DNA of 64,000 nucleotides from Morinoia aosen. Its lineage: Eukaryota; Arthropoda; Malacostraca; Amphipoda; Talitridae. Under the pieces are notes generated by a model. The model was not told where the DNA came from and did no database searches. It saw only the letters and a program-made list of their open reading frames with translations. The stretch is from contig CM059568.1 of the NCBI GenBank assembly GCA_030386875.1, forward strand, positions 26,592,120-26,656,119, written 5' to 3'. A program made the translations under genes and the position numbers. Of this stretch, positions 1 to 11,246 are shown one piece after another. Each line of letters opens with the position of its first letter. Position 1 is the stretch's first letter.

Positions 1-1066
1 CATTTCTAACAAGCCCACGTCGATCTTTTTTTCAAATTCAATTTTTTTCGATTTATTTAAAATGTTTTGAAATTTCTGAAATCAACAACAATTTTTTGGG
101 TTTAGAGCTATATATTTTTCCAAAAAAATCACATTTAAAAAAAGCCGACGTGGGCTTGTTAGAAATGTTTCAAGAATTCCAAAACTGTTTTTGGTTTTGT
201 TCTAGCATCAAAACTCAATGAGGAGATACGGGTTGAATGTCGAAAGTTTTTTTTTGGGTATAAGCCAAAACAAAATTTTTGTTGAAGTGTAATATAATGA
301 ACAATTTATGTAATTGAATGCAGTTTGCATTTATGTTTCGATAATTTCCGTACATAACTTCATATTCACACTGTAAATTGTGATTTCCAAAAAAAAAGAG
401 TTTTACTTTTTTTTATATGAATTTTTTTTTTCAGTCTGATTCTTATGAAATTTGACTATGATATCTAACTTCGAAAAGAAACACAATTTATTCTATTCGT
501 TTTTCTGATTTAGGCCTTAGTTTTTGAAAACATATGACATATTGGTTTTTACGTATTGATATTTCACTGATATTGACGTATCTCCTCAATGAGTTTTGAT
601 GCTAGAACAAAATCAAAGACAGTTTCAGAATCCTTGGAAAATTTCTAAGAAACTCAAATGTTTTTTTTCATTTCCCGTTTGTTCTCTTTTTATATGGGGT
701 CAAAATCAGGAAAAAATTGAAAAGGTTTGGTACTTTTCACTGGTATTGATATTTCAAGACGTGTCTCCTCATTAAGTTTTGATGCTAGAACAAAAACAAA
801 GACAGTTTTAGAATTCTTGAAACATTTCTAACAAACTCAAATGGGATTTTTCCATTTCCCATTTGTTCTCTTTTTATATGGGGTCAAAATCGGTCGAAAA
901 TGAAAAATTTTGGTCCTCTCACCCCTCCCTGAGGGGGATTTATTGTCCGTAGCGCCATAAAATTTTAGGACCGAATAGTCCACCACCTAAGGGTCCTTTC
1001 CCAACAAACACATGAGAAATGACCCCCGGAGCAACAGGGGCCTGGCAAAGGCCTGGGATGATCTCC
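1..1066. mobile_element. TTAA-target MITE, copy A (left end outside window)
   Basis: This is the right-hand part of a non-coding repeat found three times in the window (also 6715-7838 and 58955-60106). All copies share the end that reads through CCGTAGCGCCATAAAATTT and finish with GATCTCC (or GACCCCC) against TTAA. Here the terminal TTAA is 1067-1070 and the next base belongs to a Penelope RT fragment, so the element landed in a PLE. Inside is an approximately 80-nt motif around CTCAATGAG...GATGCTAG, present in both orientations (about 160-235 inverted relative to 580-660 and 765-845). The target TTAA and the short terminal repeats suggest a piggyBac- or Sola3-mobilised MITE; which one is inference. 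No coding capacity seen. Confidence 0.7.
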
Positions 1067-1070
1067 TTAA

Positions 1071-1657
1071 GCCCGTGTTTTATAGACGTTTCATAGATGA
1101 TACGTTCCTGCTCTTTCGTGAATCATCTCACGCCCAATTGTTCTTGGATTATTTGAATAAAAAACACGAAATCCTAAAATTTACCATGGAAATGGAACAA
1201 GATAAAAAATTTCATTTTTAGACTGCCTAATTCATAAATCAAATAAATTTGAGTGCACTGTTTATAGAAAAAAGAGTTTTTCAGCTTTTGTCCGAGGTCT
1301 TTTAAAATTAATAGTGTCAGAACGTTGATATCCCGCGCCTTCAGAATATGTTCTAATTTCGCTTTCTTACATCAAGAATTTGATTTTTTACGATCTTTTT
1401 TCAAAAACAACGGCTACTCAGTAAGTTGCATTGATTCAAAAATACGTTTATTACTCGATAGATTCTATGACAACGGATCTGAAGTTGGCAACATCGACCC
1501 CGCCCATAGGACTGTATATGTATCTCTTCCTTACTTTGGTGCGCAGTCACAGAAGTTAAAGAAAGAATTGGCTGGTGTGTTTCCGAAGTATTTTTCTGAT
1601 GTGAATTTTAAAATTGTATTGTTAAACAATTTTAGAATATCGTCCTTTTTCAATTAA
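1071..1657 (+). pseudogene. Penelope-like element 1, reverse transcriptase fragment
   Basis: Translation starts at the MITE junction with PVFYRRFIDDTFLLF, the PLE version of the RT catalytic box (DD of motif C). A stop follows after the KKFHF stretch at 1219. A second open stretch at 1325-1657 carries the RT C-terminal region, with HQEFDFLRSFFKNNGYS and SLPYFGAQSQKLKKEL. The order and spacing match the better preserved PLE at 57550-60430. At least one stop or frameshift lies between the pieces, and everything upstream of the catalytic box is absent from the window. The family normally encodes RT followed by a GIY-YIG endonuclease; that second domain is found at 3533-3753, displaced by an insertion. 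Non-functional relic. Confidence 0.82.
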
Positions 1658-2414
1658 AAAGATAAGCTCCTGCCGGAATGTAAGCTACTCTTGTTTATAA
1701 GTTTAGTTGTGCACTGAAGAAAATTCACTAAAGGTTATTTTAAGGTTAATACAAATCGCGTAAATTCACTTAAATTCAATAACTTCAACTTAATTACATT
1801 TAAAATTTATTTTTAAATTTAGAATTTATGACGCTGACCTTCTATGTTTCTCTAATACTTACAACGAAGCAAAAGCATCGGATGGCCGCGGATGGTCACC
1901 CTTGAGCATTCTCGGCGCCACAGAACCAGATTCACTCTCCGATTCACTTCGAGCCTCAGATTAATACTCTGACTTGCACCGGCAGCGGAACTCTAACAAC
2001 TTAAGAGTATTATGTGGCCTAAAACTTCTTAATTCTGTTTCGAGTGTTTGCAGCGTACACCAGTGAAAATGGTGCGTTGTGTGTTGGACTGCACGGTTAT
2101 TTATTTCTTCATCAACCTTTCATCCGTGCGCCATTACCGACTTAAGACTTGACCATCGTACCGGTCTTCACTCCTCAATGATGGCCCTGCGAGCTACCAT
2201 GGTCGGATAATTTCTCTTCCTCCACCTTCCCTGCGCTACGATGCTCGTCCCGTCTCCTCGCCTTTGGACGACTGCAAGGCATTACTGCATATTCGATGGT
2301 GAGACATAGTTATGGTCAGTGCCATTTCGTACTTGTCTGTCGAGCTGTTAGTTTTAGTCTCGTTAACCTCAAATTATAAATAGGAGAGAAACTAAGCATT
2401 AATTATTCCATTAC

Positions 2415-2687
2415 TCAATTACTTATTGTTCCAATTGCGCGGACCACTAGTCGGCCACCGTGACTGACTATCGATTTCTCAACTACTCAATTAACATATT
2501 TACTTTATTACTGTAATTGCGTGGACCGCTTGTCGGCCACCCTACTAAATTAACTTAATTACTTTGTTACTGTAATTGCGTGGACCGCTTGTCGGCTACC
2601 GTTCTAAATTAACTTAATTACTCTATTACTGTAACTGCGTGGACCGCTTGTCGGCCACCATACTAAATTAACATAATTCTTCGGAAC
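2415..2687. repeat. 59-bp minisatellite (continues at 3294-3345)
   Basis: Unit centred on GTGGACCGCTTGTCGGCCAC followed by an AT-rich TAAATTAACTTAATTACT-type stretch. GTGGACC starts at 2521, 2580 and 2639 (period 59), with a diverged copy near 2440 and one more after the foldback, near 3325. The array was therefore split by the element at 2688-3293. Confidence 0.8.
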
Positions 2688-3293
2688 AAGTCTCGCTGAG
2701 CGGCGAAGCCGCTCAGCGAGAATGAAAATATCGATTATAACTGGAATTTGATGCTGATTCCGAATCTGCAATTTGTTTTGACCGCTCTCGATTTTTCCGA
2801 TTTTTTGTAATATTTCTGAATTATAAATTTTTATACATTTTTAATGTTTTTTTTTGCCTGCACCACCTCATGATCCGAACTCTGCCATTCTCGACCCAAC
2901 CTGGTTGGACTTGGCATACTTTGGCTTGCACCACCTCATGATCCGAACTCTGTCATTCTCGACCCAACCTGGTCGGACTTGGCATACTTTGGCCTGCACC
3001 ACCTCATGATCCGAACTCTGCCATTCTCGACCATACATGGTCAGACCGTGCCTTGAAGACCTGAGTACCGGATAGGGCCGGGTTCCACTCAACCTGTACG
3101 GACATGGCATTATTTGGGCACCACCTCAGTTGTTGCTAGCCGCCTTTCCAAAAAAAAAAATCGAAAAAATCGAGAGCGGTCAAAACAAATTGCATATTCG
3201 GAATCAGCATCAAATTCCAGTTATAATCGATATTTTCATTCTCGCTGAGCGGCTTCGGCTTCGCCGAAGCCGCTTCGCCGCTCAGCGAGACTT
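2688..3293. mobile_element. Foldback element with palindromic tips
   Basis: The two ends are inverted copies of each other for roughly 110 bp, covering AAGTCTCGCTGAGCGGC and the adjoining segments with TATCGATTATAACTGGAATT and GACCGCTCTCGATTTTT. Each tip is itself a hairpin: 2691-2721 on the left and a longer 3240-3291 on the right. The centre holds three copies of a 68-bp unit. No ORF or transposase. It interrupts the 59-bp minisatellite. A clean target duplication is not evident. Confidence 0.75.
2857..3060. repeat. 68-bp tandem repeat inside the foldback
   Basis: The phrase CACCACCTCATGATCCGAAC starts at 2861, 2929 and 2997 (period 68), with a truncated CACCACCTCA at 3119. It lies in the loop of the foldback at 2688-3293. 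The minus-strand open frame across it is a by-product of repetition. Confidence 0.85.
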
Positions 3294-3532
3294 AAGCCTA
3301 ATTCCTCTATAACTGTAATTGCCTGGACCGCTTGTCGGCCACCGTACATACTCATTACTTTCTAAATTTTAGTCCTCCTTTCTAATCGTATTCGGTTTTC
3401 TCTCCCGCCACACACCCCTTATCCTCTGTTACCCAAGTTTAGGATTCGTCTCTGTGTTTATTTATCAATAAGTTCTTGTAAACCTGATTCGTTTCCGTCA
3501 CCTGCTATAGTGCCTGGTATTTTATTTGTGCA

Positions 3533-3753
3533 TCAGAGTACATTGGATGTACATCCCGTACTCTTCGCACTCGAGTTTGCGAGCATTCTGGTAGGAGCTT
3601 TAGAACAAGGTCAATTTTGTCAAAGCCCCATTTTCCGCTGTGAGAGAGCATTCGGACGAATGCGATAATGCCATTTCCATCAATCAATTTTCGATCTTAG
3701 CTAAACCACAGTTTTATACAGATATGCGCATTTTAGAGTCCTTGTACATTTAA
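3533..3753 (+). pseudogene. Penelope-like element 1, GIY-YIG endonuclease fragment
   Basis: Resumes the PLE frame after the insertion: SEYIGCTSRTLRTRVCEH, then GRSFRTRS, and ending with DMRILESLYI and a stop. These are the GIY-YIG-type signatures of the PLE endonuclease (YIG, the R...EH helix, SFRT, and the terminal RILESLYI). A frameshift is needed around 3610-3660. It pairs with the RT remnant at 1071-1657. The 3' end of the element, including a hammerhead-like motif, follows at 3911. Confidence 0.8.
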
Positions 3754-3910
3754 AACTTAAGCCGGGTTTCAACAATACTCATGGTTCTTTTCCTTAGCCA
3801 TTGTAAATAGATATTCGCAACTAACGTAATTTTAAAGCTTGTTTTTAGATTTGTCATTCTAAAATAGTCTATTTTTACTTTTTACTTTGTACTTTTCAGA
3901 ATTCTTACCA

Positions 3911-3938
3911 CTGATGATGACCTGTGGCCGAAACGTTT
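3911..3938 (+). ncRNA. Hammerhead-ribozyme-like motif, PLE-1 3' end
   Basis: CTGATGA, a short spacer that can form only a weak stem (CC/GG around TGT), then GAAACGTTT. This is the order of the conserved hammerhead core (CUGANGA, stem II, GAAA, then stem III). Hammerhead motifs are known in Penelope-like elements. The imperfect stem suggests decay. The element appears to end around 4050 after TCTTTCATTTTTATTACG. Confidence 0.4.
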
Positions 3939-4059
3939 GAAATTAGGTTTTATTCGAATATATACCTTAAACGATGAAAAGATTAAAGTAGCTTATCTTG
4001 CTCTTTCATTTTTATTACGATTGCTACGGCTCCCTGACGACTTTTATAGTTTATATACC

Positions 4060-4135
4060 AGTTGCTAGTCCAGTGCACACCGGTGTATGTGCACATATGC
4101 GCACATACACCCATATACGTATACACATATACAAG
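4060..4135. repeat. CA/TA-rich simple sequence
   Basis: Alternating purine-pyrimidine tract rich in CACATA and TATACA, including the palindrome-like GTGCACATATGCGCACAT. It lies just beyond the inferred PLE-1 3' end. Confidence 0.6.
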
Positions 4136-4973
4136 TAAGCATGTTTGCAAATCCCAGCGTATAGGCGATGAAATTAAAATCCCTACGCATACATTATGAC
4201 CGTGTTAGATATTTGGTTTGGCTGAATCCTCTTAGGGCTTGGGCGCCAAATAGTTGCTTAGGCGGATCCACGTTGGACGCCAGTTATAGATTATTTAATT
4301 TTGGCTGGTCCTTCTTAGGAGCCAGCGATAGATTATTTAGGTAGGCGAGTCCTGTTTCAGCCCGATTAAGAATTAATTAGATTTGTCCTTCTTGGGAGCC
4401 AAATTATAGATCGTCCTTGCTTTCGGGTTCCGAGGGCCGTAATTTCAGAGGCTTCTTATCCCGGAGGGATCTTCCTGATATCTTCAGGGATAATAGAAAG
4501 TCAGGTTTTGCTGACTTAATTTATCTAGTTGGGGATTGCCCACAGGTTTTTCAGGAGGCGAATATTTTCCGGCAGTTCTTATAGTTTTTCTCTGGTAGAG
4601 TTTTTGAAGATGTCGAGCCGTTTTTCAAGCGTCGAATTTAAGTTGAGATGAAATCAAGCTAAGGAGCTTTCACACTGATAAAACAGGCTTCGAAAGTTGA
4701 GCCGAATTGAAATTCAAGCTATCGAAATTGGAGTTCGCGATGGAAGTATGCTTCTCAAGTATCTGTGATACGAGAGTTTAGTTATGCGAGGAGAATTATT
4801 TTCCCTCCTGTTAAATTACAAGGCACTAGTCGGCATCTTTGACAATAGCCTGACAGACTGTTGTGTGATGTCTTGAATTATAAAGAAAATGAGCAAGGGA
4901 GAGTATTCAGCAATGGAGATACCAGGCAAATGAGATTCGTCATTACGTGTTCAGTATGTTCTGTAACTAAGAA
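4136..4973. other. Non-coding, degenerate short repeats
   Basis: No gene recognised. Loosely repeated phrases such as GGTCCTTCTTAGGAGCCAG / TGTCCTTCTTGGGAGCCAA with TATAGATTATTTA occur at about 4280-4420. The minus-strand LINE probably has its 3' untranslated end in the right part of this stretch; no poly-A is clear. Confidence 0.35.
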
Positions 4974-6170
4974 TTATCGTAGAGACGCAAGATGACAAAT
5001 TATTTTGGCTTTAAATTCTCTCGGTCTTTGAGGGATTTTAATACTCAGGGGAAGTTTGTTCCACGGTAAGGCGCGTGATATTGACTGAGCCTTCTGCCCT
5101 ATGTGAGATGAACGATAGTGGATTAAGACATTATTGCTTCTGTTCGGCTTGTGGTTGGTTACAGTGGGTGGATGGAAACGTACTATCTTAGCATTGCTCC
5201 GAGGAAGATACAACGAGGAGAATACGTATTGGGCCCTCTGCATGAGGAGCCTTTCTTGAATAGGAATCCATCCGAGTTTATTAAGGAGAGGGGTTACGTG
5301 ATCACTTCTTTTGAAATTAGCGTTGCCTACCACCTTGGCTGCGAAGTTTACGCATTTTCATATATCCATTTGAAGGTATTGAGGTAAGTCTTCCCATACT
5401 AGGCTGCAGTAGTCAATGCGCGATAACACCAGGGATTGAATGGCTAATAATCTGGATTTTTCGTCAAGCATACTTTTTATTCGATGAAAAAACATCAAAG
5501 TTCTGTTAATTTTGTTGCAAGTATTCTCAACGTGAAATTTGAAGGACATGTTTCTATCGAACCATATACCTAGATTTTTAACTTTTTCTAATGTCCAAAT
5601 TTTTTAGTTCCTACTGTAAGAGTAAGATTTGAAGTTTTTTGATTGCATCTTTGGATCCGAAAATAATGAATTGTGTTTTTTTAGCATTTAATTTGAGACC
5701 ATTTCGGTCGTACCATGATTTCAGGCTAGTCAGTATAGTTTCGGCTTTAATTTGTGTCTGAGGTATTTCCGATACAGAACTTGTCATTGCAATTTGAACA
5801 TCATCTGCATACATTGAGATCCATGTGTTAGAAGGCATTGGAGGGAAATCATTAATGAAAATAGAAAACAGCAGCGGACCAAAATTGGATCCTTGGGGAA
5901 CACCAAAATTGTTGTGAATGAATGGGGACAATTTGTTTTCTAAGCAGACTGTATGAGATCGATTTGACAAGTAACTTTCAAACCATTGCGTGTCTCCTCC
6001 AAAGTTCAATATTTTTCGTAGAAGTCTATCATGTTCGACGCTATCGAACACTTTAGGGAGATCAAGTAGCAGCTAAAGTGTTACATTCTTTTGAATGATA
6101 TCACTGTATATTTTTCAGTGGTATTAAACAGAGCGTCTTGAGTGCTATTGTTCGTCCTATAGGCATATTA
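4974..6170 (-). pseudogene. Non-LTR retrotransposon (CR1/Jockey-like) reverse transcriptase, 3' half
   Basis: On the minus strand the sequence first shows LLDLPKVFDSVEHDRLL (RT motif with F/Y-D). Then comes GVPQGSNFGPLLFSIFINDF (the QG.xxGPLLF box) and ISMYADDVQI (catalytic YADD). The KLNAKKTQFIIFG box follows in 5611-6051. Further open stretches at 5358-5549 (SRIDYCSLVWEDLP) and 4974-5333 (DHVTPLLNKLGWIPIQER and a C-terminal WNKLPLSIK) are the post-RT tail of this clade. Upstream homology can be followed to about 6170 (STQDALFNTT). Frame breaks separate the segments, and the endonuclease and ORF1 are absent, so this is a 5'-truncated dead copy. Confidence 0.88.
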
Positions 6171-6710
6171 ACATTATTATCATTTAGTTTGGAGCCTATG
6201 AAAAATATGGGATACAAATTAGGTTAATTTAAATTAATAAATCCGTTTCCATCTTTAATTGTAACACTCATTATGCCTATCATGTAAATCCTTCCTACTT
6301 AACTAGCAGGAATGCATTAGGCGACTGTAGTATAAAAGCCCTTCAGATAACGAGCCAAACCGATAGTCCAAATGCTTTAGTGCAGAGAATACAAGCAAGA
6401 ACCCTACCTTCGACGAACACTTGCACCAGTTGTAAATTTCAGTTTCTCAAATTATTCACAATGTAAACATTAACCTGTCTCTCACTGCAGCCCACTTAAT
6501 TAAAATATAAAAGCCGCCGGTACCTCCAAGTGCATTTCAATGACTTCTGCCGCTTCAAATATTAAGCTCACACTAGAGCAACTTTCAAAATAAAATTTGC
6601 ATTTAGGTTCTTTTGATCTTACGCCAGAGATCCCGGCTTATACAACCGTCACGACACTTCACATCCCTCCTTACTGATGTAAAAAGATCGTAAGTTGTCG
6701 AAGAAGGGAT
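6171..6710. other. Non-coding flank
   Basis: No gene, repeat unit or RNA recognised between the 5' end of the LINE homology and the TTAA of the next MITE. Confidence 0.3.
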
Positions 6711-6714
6711 TTAA

Positions 6715-7838
6715 GGGGGTCAACCCAATTTTTCAAATATTTTCATCCGATTCGTTTGAAATTTGGCCAGTGTATGTATATGTTGAAAGTTAAATTTTTT
6801 CTCGTGTAAATTTTTCGATTTAGGCCTTGCTTGTTTTGAAAAATGCGAAAAATTAGTTTTTGGTACATTATTATGGATATTTCAAAGGAATAGAAGTCAT
6901 TGAGTTTTTATGCTAGAAGAAATCCAAAGACAGTTTTAGAATCCTTGAAGCATTGCAAATAAAGTTACGGTCTTAAGTTTTCCATTTGAAATTTTTCGTT
7001 TTTTATATGCAATATTTGATCACTAACTAAAATATACATAAATTTTGAGTTTTGAGCTATACTAAAAAAAATTATATGTACAATTGGGAAACAAGGGACG
7101 GTTAATTTGTTAGGAATGTTCCAAGGATTCTAAAACTGTCTTTATTTTTTCCTCGCATAAAAACTCACCGACTTCTATTCTTTTGAATGTTGAAAAATAA
7201 GGGTTGTTGGTAATAATGCATAAATAAATTTTTATCTGAACTGTAATATAATGGACTATTTATGTAATTGAATGCTGTTTTAATTTTTATTTCGATAATC
7301 TCGATGCATAACTTCATATTCACACTGTGAATTGTAATATACAAGAAAAAAATCTTTATATAAAAAAATTAGGAACTTCTATATTTGTAGTCTGATTTTT
7401 ATGAAATTGCACTATAATCTGAAATTTTTGAAAAGAAACACAACTTCATCTATTCATTTTTTTGATTCAGGCCTTAGTTTTTTGAAAAAATGTAAATATT
7501 GATTTTTTTTGTTCATTTTTATTGATATTTCAACAGAATAGAACTCATTGAGTTTTTATGCTAGAAAAAAATCAAAGACAATTTTAGAATTCTTGAAGCA
7601 CTGCAAACAAAGTTACGCTTTCAAATTTTTCATTTCCTATTTTGTTTTATTTTCAAATGGGGTTGAAAATTCAGGATATTTGGTCGCCTTACACCCCCTG
7701 GGTTTCTTACCTTCTAGTGTCCGTAGCGCCATTAAATTTTAGGACCGAGTAGTCCACCACCTATGGGTCGTTTTTCAACAACAACATAAAAATGCTCATC
7801 GGACCGACAGGGGCATGGCAAGGGCCTGGATGACCCCC
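6715..7838. mobile_element. TTAA-target MITE, copy B
   Basis: Flanked by TTAA at 6711-6714 and 7839-7842. The ends are GGGGGTCAACCC and, inverted, GGATGACCCCC. It is homologous along its length to the copies at 1-1066 and 58955-60106. The right TTAA sits within a stretch matching the first 60 bp of the TRIM-like LTR at 15107 (inverted), so that target was an LTR. The left flank does not continue that LTR, implying a rearrangement at or near the left end. Non-coding. Confidence 0.78.
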
Positions 7839-7842
7839 TTAA

Positions 7843-9559
7843 GATAACTGAAACAGATTAGAATTAATATTTGTGGGTTAACTAAGGTAGGGCACTACCA
7901 GTATATTATACATACGATTCAGGAGCAGACTGAAGATCAGCGATATTACCCATGGCAAATTACATTATCAGGACCAGTCATGTAGGAGACAAGATTTGAC
8001 TTGGTTATCTTACACGACTAGAATTCTGATAGGAAATGAAATTCAAGATTTATTTTGAATACTTTATAAAAATTACTTTCATAGATCTCCGCAGGAAGTG
8101 AGTTCCAAGTTTTAGTTCCTACGAAGGGGATACAGTGTTACGACCGAGCCTTAGAATAATAAGGAAGCATGAATTTAATTCTGGTACGGGTTAAATGGGC
8201 GTGACAACCAGTTAGTGCAGTTAATAACTGTTTGAGGTTATTGTCGCCATCATTGGTCAATGCTTTATAAATGAAATTAAAAATGTCTGCGATAACCTTC
8301 TGATATGTCCTTTAGAAGCTGCAATGACCTTCTGAAACTTTTACTTCATTCTTTTCTGTTTCAAAGCACTGAAGACAATTTCCTGGGAACTAAAATGTTT
8401 GCTTTTAATTTTTTTTTGTATTTCTGTTGAACGTTCTTTTTAATCCATCAGTTCATAAGTCAACATTCTGATGTAGAACCAGTTCTGGTCGGGTATCACA
8501 AGCGATATATAACAAGATTTTATTTGTTTAAGCGAAATTGGCACAAACTGTAGACCTCTCAATTCAACAGAATGAAGTTAACGTTGAACGAACTCCGATA
8601 CCTACTAGATATAAATCTCGAAGCTTGGGAATATGCTGAAGGAAAGGACAACAGATACCATTTTTTCCGCCTAGAGATAGTACACAGCTGCCTCATTCGA
8701 CGAAAAAGTTTCTCGATTTCTTCAGTAATTATGTGTGTAAATTCCCATCATTCACCTTTTTACCTGAGTAATTCGGCTGCAAATCTATTACGCAATGCTC
8801 ATCATCTCCAGGGAAGATATCAGGAAATTTACTCAAGGTAATTTCTGCAATCCATGTTTGTTTTCCAGTTATCCCATTTTCTCTTCCTCCACCTACGCTT
8901 CCGGCCCGCAACTCCTTACTCCTTTTCATGCAGATGTAGAGGCAAGTTAACATTTACAGTCCAAGAAGATTTGAATGAAGTCAGGTCGAGTCATGAGTAA
9001 TACGGAAAAAAATAAATCCCAGTTAAGCAGAGGTTCAAATGAAGTATCACACTACATAGATGACATGAATCATCTTTTGAATTTTGAAAAACATTTTTAA
9101 ATGGAGTTTGTATGGTCCTTATTTTTTAGATTAACGCACACTTGCTATTAAGCATCTAGTATGAACTAAATACAGTATAACTCAACTTACATGGAGGAGA
9201 CACCATTCATAACTGAACTTCATAGCTATTTGAAAACATTTCTTACCTTCGTTAAATTAGATTTCTTATGAGTGAAGAGTAAGTACTCGGAGAATCTAAA
9301 ATAAAAATTCAACATCAATAATGCAATCTCTATGTTTTATAATTTCTTCTGTCCCACAGGCGGGAATAACTAACCACCTTTGCAGGAGCTGGGACAATCC
9401 AGAAATCGTATATTTTCGGTACCCTGCCTGCTTCTACTGCTGTGTCCCCAAAGACGTCGCTGGTCTTGCCACTGTAGTGCCAGAGGCTAGAATGGAAGAA
9501 GCTATAACATTAGAGGCTGCAATAGATGTGGCTGAGGCCTAAGAATACCAATCAGCAGT
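7843..9559. repeat. Large inverted duplication, left arm
   Basis: This 1.7-kb segment is repeated in reverse complement in 11148-15166, with roughly 10 percent differences by eye. Landmarks are the ATGAAGTTAACGTTGAACGA stretch at 8572 against 14459, and the GAGGCCTAAGA end at 9535 against 11168. The arm begins with part of an LTR, includes a LINE tail and ends next to a 31-bp tandem array. It is uninterrupted, so it serves as the pre-insertion reference for three insertions in the right arm. The short ORF at 9321-9542 lies entirely in this duplicated DNA and is not recognised. Confidence 0.85.
7985..8400 (-). pseudogene. LINE 3' coding tail (left arm copy)
   Basis: The minus-strand translation gives a C-terminal LINE signature: RIKFMLPYYSKARS, then VGTKTWNSLPAEI and FKINLEFHFL. 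This is the usual YxG...WNSLP...FK tail after a non-LTR RT. The reverse-complement copy in the right arm is at 14700-14990. No RT catalytic core is present, so it is only a fragment carried within the duplication. Confidence 0.6.
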
Positions 9560-9815
9560 GACGACGACGCAAAAATTGAGAAAACCTTGAGAAAACGACG
9601 CAGCAATTGAAAAAATCTTGAGAAAGCGATGCAACAATTGAGAAACCCTTGGAAAAATGACGCAACAATTGAGAAAACCGCGAGACGACGATACAAAAAT
9701 TGAGAAAACCTTAAGAATATGACGCAGAAATTGAGAAAACCTTGAGAAAACGAAGCAGGAATTCAGAAACCTTGAGAAAATGATGTCGCAGTTGAGAAAA
9801 CCTTGAAAAAACCGT
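9560..9815. repeat. 31-bp tandem array
   Basis: About eight degenerate copies of a unit like GACGCAACAATTGAGAAAAC followed by CTTGAGAAAAT. Minus-strand open frames across it (rich in F, S, L and R) are produced by the repetition. It lies exactly at the inner edge of the left arm. Confidence 0.8.
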
Positions 9816-11147
9816 CTAGAGGAGTCTGGACGATACACAAATGCGAGGCAGCTGTGTACTGTCCTATGGAAAAATTCACTGCTTATGTTTTTCGTTTCAT
9901 CGCGTTTCACATCTCTGAGGTTTATGAACCGTGAAGTAAAGAATATAATCACCGTTTTCACTAACTTGATTGGAAGAAATATTTCGTGGGGTTGACAAAT
10001 GTTATCATGGTTAAGTATAAGTAAATCGTTTGTTACTCACATATTGTCGCTCTTGGTCTTGTATTGGATAAATTAAGTTACTCATGCATCTAATGTTGTG
10101 ACGTCCTTGCTGAAAAGTGTAATGGCCTCTGGTACCATTGTGCAACTTGTTCATTATCACAGATGTATTACATACAACAATGGAGACTGCAGTGACTAAT
10201 ACAATGAAACGTAAAGGCAACGATTGCGCTGTTTATAGATAATTTCTACGAATTTCGAAATGATTTTTGTTACAAAATGACATTTATAACTCACCTTCAA
10301 GTTTAATGACTCAATTTCCAGGACTTTCTCAAAGCTCTGAGCTAATATAATCTGTGAAAATTCAATTGCCTTCCTTAATTATCTATTAGTAAGTTTAAAG
10401 TTGGTGTCACTGTTTTTTTCCAAATAAAAAAGAAAATATTAGGAGCTGTTTGCGAGAAATTTTGACTGCTCAGTGTTGCCTATTTTTATTTTTTTGTTAT
10501 TTACAGTGTCTCTTAGAATTATTTAACGTATTAAAATTACAGCAAAGATAGAGAATGTCATATCTAAACATTTGGAGATAATTCCCACACTGTAAAGAAA
10601 TTTGCGGTTCCTCCAATAAAATTAACACTTTGAATTTTAGTTGAAAGTTGAATTCCAGTTTAACCAAATCCGTTCAAAGAGCAAAATTAAAATTAATATT
10701 AAACATTTAAAATGAAATTAGAAATTTGTGAATTGTGAAATCATTTATTGATTCCTTCAGTAATGAATCTCTCGTAGAAATTATTATCACGAATATTTTA
10801 CAAAGTTATTCCTTCAATAATAAAACATAGGTAATCCTCCTAATTATCTTCCTATTTGAAAATAAAAATTTGCTTTGAACGTAAAATTTACTAGCAGAAG
10901 TTTGAAGTTTAACACGTTTAAAGAATTACGCGACTAGAAACAAAAAATATCCCTCGAAAAGACATAAAATGATTTTTTAAAATTTAATCCGAACATATCG
11001 GTGGTTCTTCGAAAGCAGACTCGTAAATGCAAAAATTTTTACCGTAGAAAAATACTTGTGCGGAGAATAAACTATCTATAAGCTCTCTTCGAGAACTCCC
11101 AATTAGAGAATCGAACGTAAATGACGCCAGAAATCCCTCTGAGTCAC
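9816..11147. other. Spacer between inverted arms
   Basis: AT-rich non-coding DNA forming the loop of the inverted duplication. I see no protein or RNA gene. Confidence 0.4.
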
Positions 11148-11246
11148 TTACTGCTGATTGGTGCTCTTAGGCCTCAGCCACATCTATTGCAGCCTCTAAT
11201 GTTATAGCTTCTTCCATTCTAGCCTCTGGCACTACAGTGGTAAGAC

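Larger units (their letters stand above)
1714..3525. mobile_element. 1.8-kb composite insertion inside PLE-1, 7-bp TSD
   Basis: The PLE reading frame stops being PLE-like after LVYKFSCA (ending 1713) and resumes with SEYIGCTSRTL at 3533, exactly contiguous in the expected endonuclease motif. TTGTGCA occurs at 1707-1713 and again at 3526-3532, so the intervening 1812 bp is an insertion with a 7-bp target duplication. I see no terminal repeats, poly-A tail or protein, so the class is unknown. It contains a 59-bp minisatellite interrupted by a foldback element. The rest (1714-2414, 3346-3525) is unremarkable non-coding DNA. Confidence 0.65.

Noticed and set aside
9321..9542. Host gene exon at 9321-9542 with an acceptor-like CCCACAG upstream
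   Set aside because: The same sequence lies in both arms of the inverted duplication and reads about equally well on either strand; no domain is recognisable.
9502..9961. Minus-strand ORFs rich in F, S, L and R
   Set aside because: Translation of the 31-bp tandem array.
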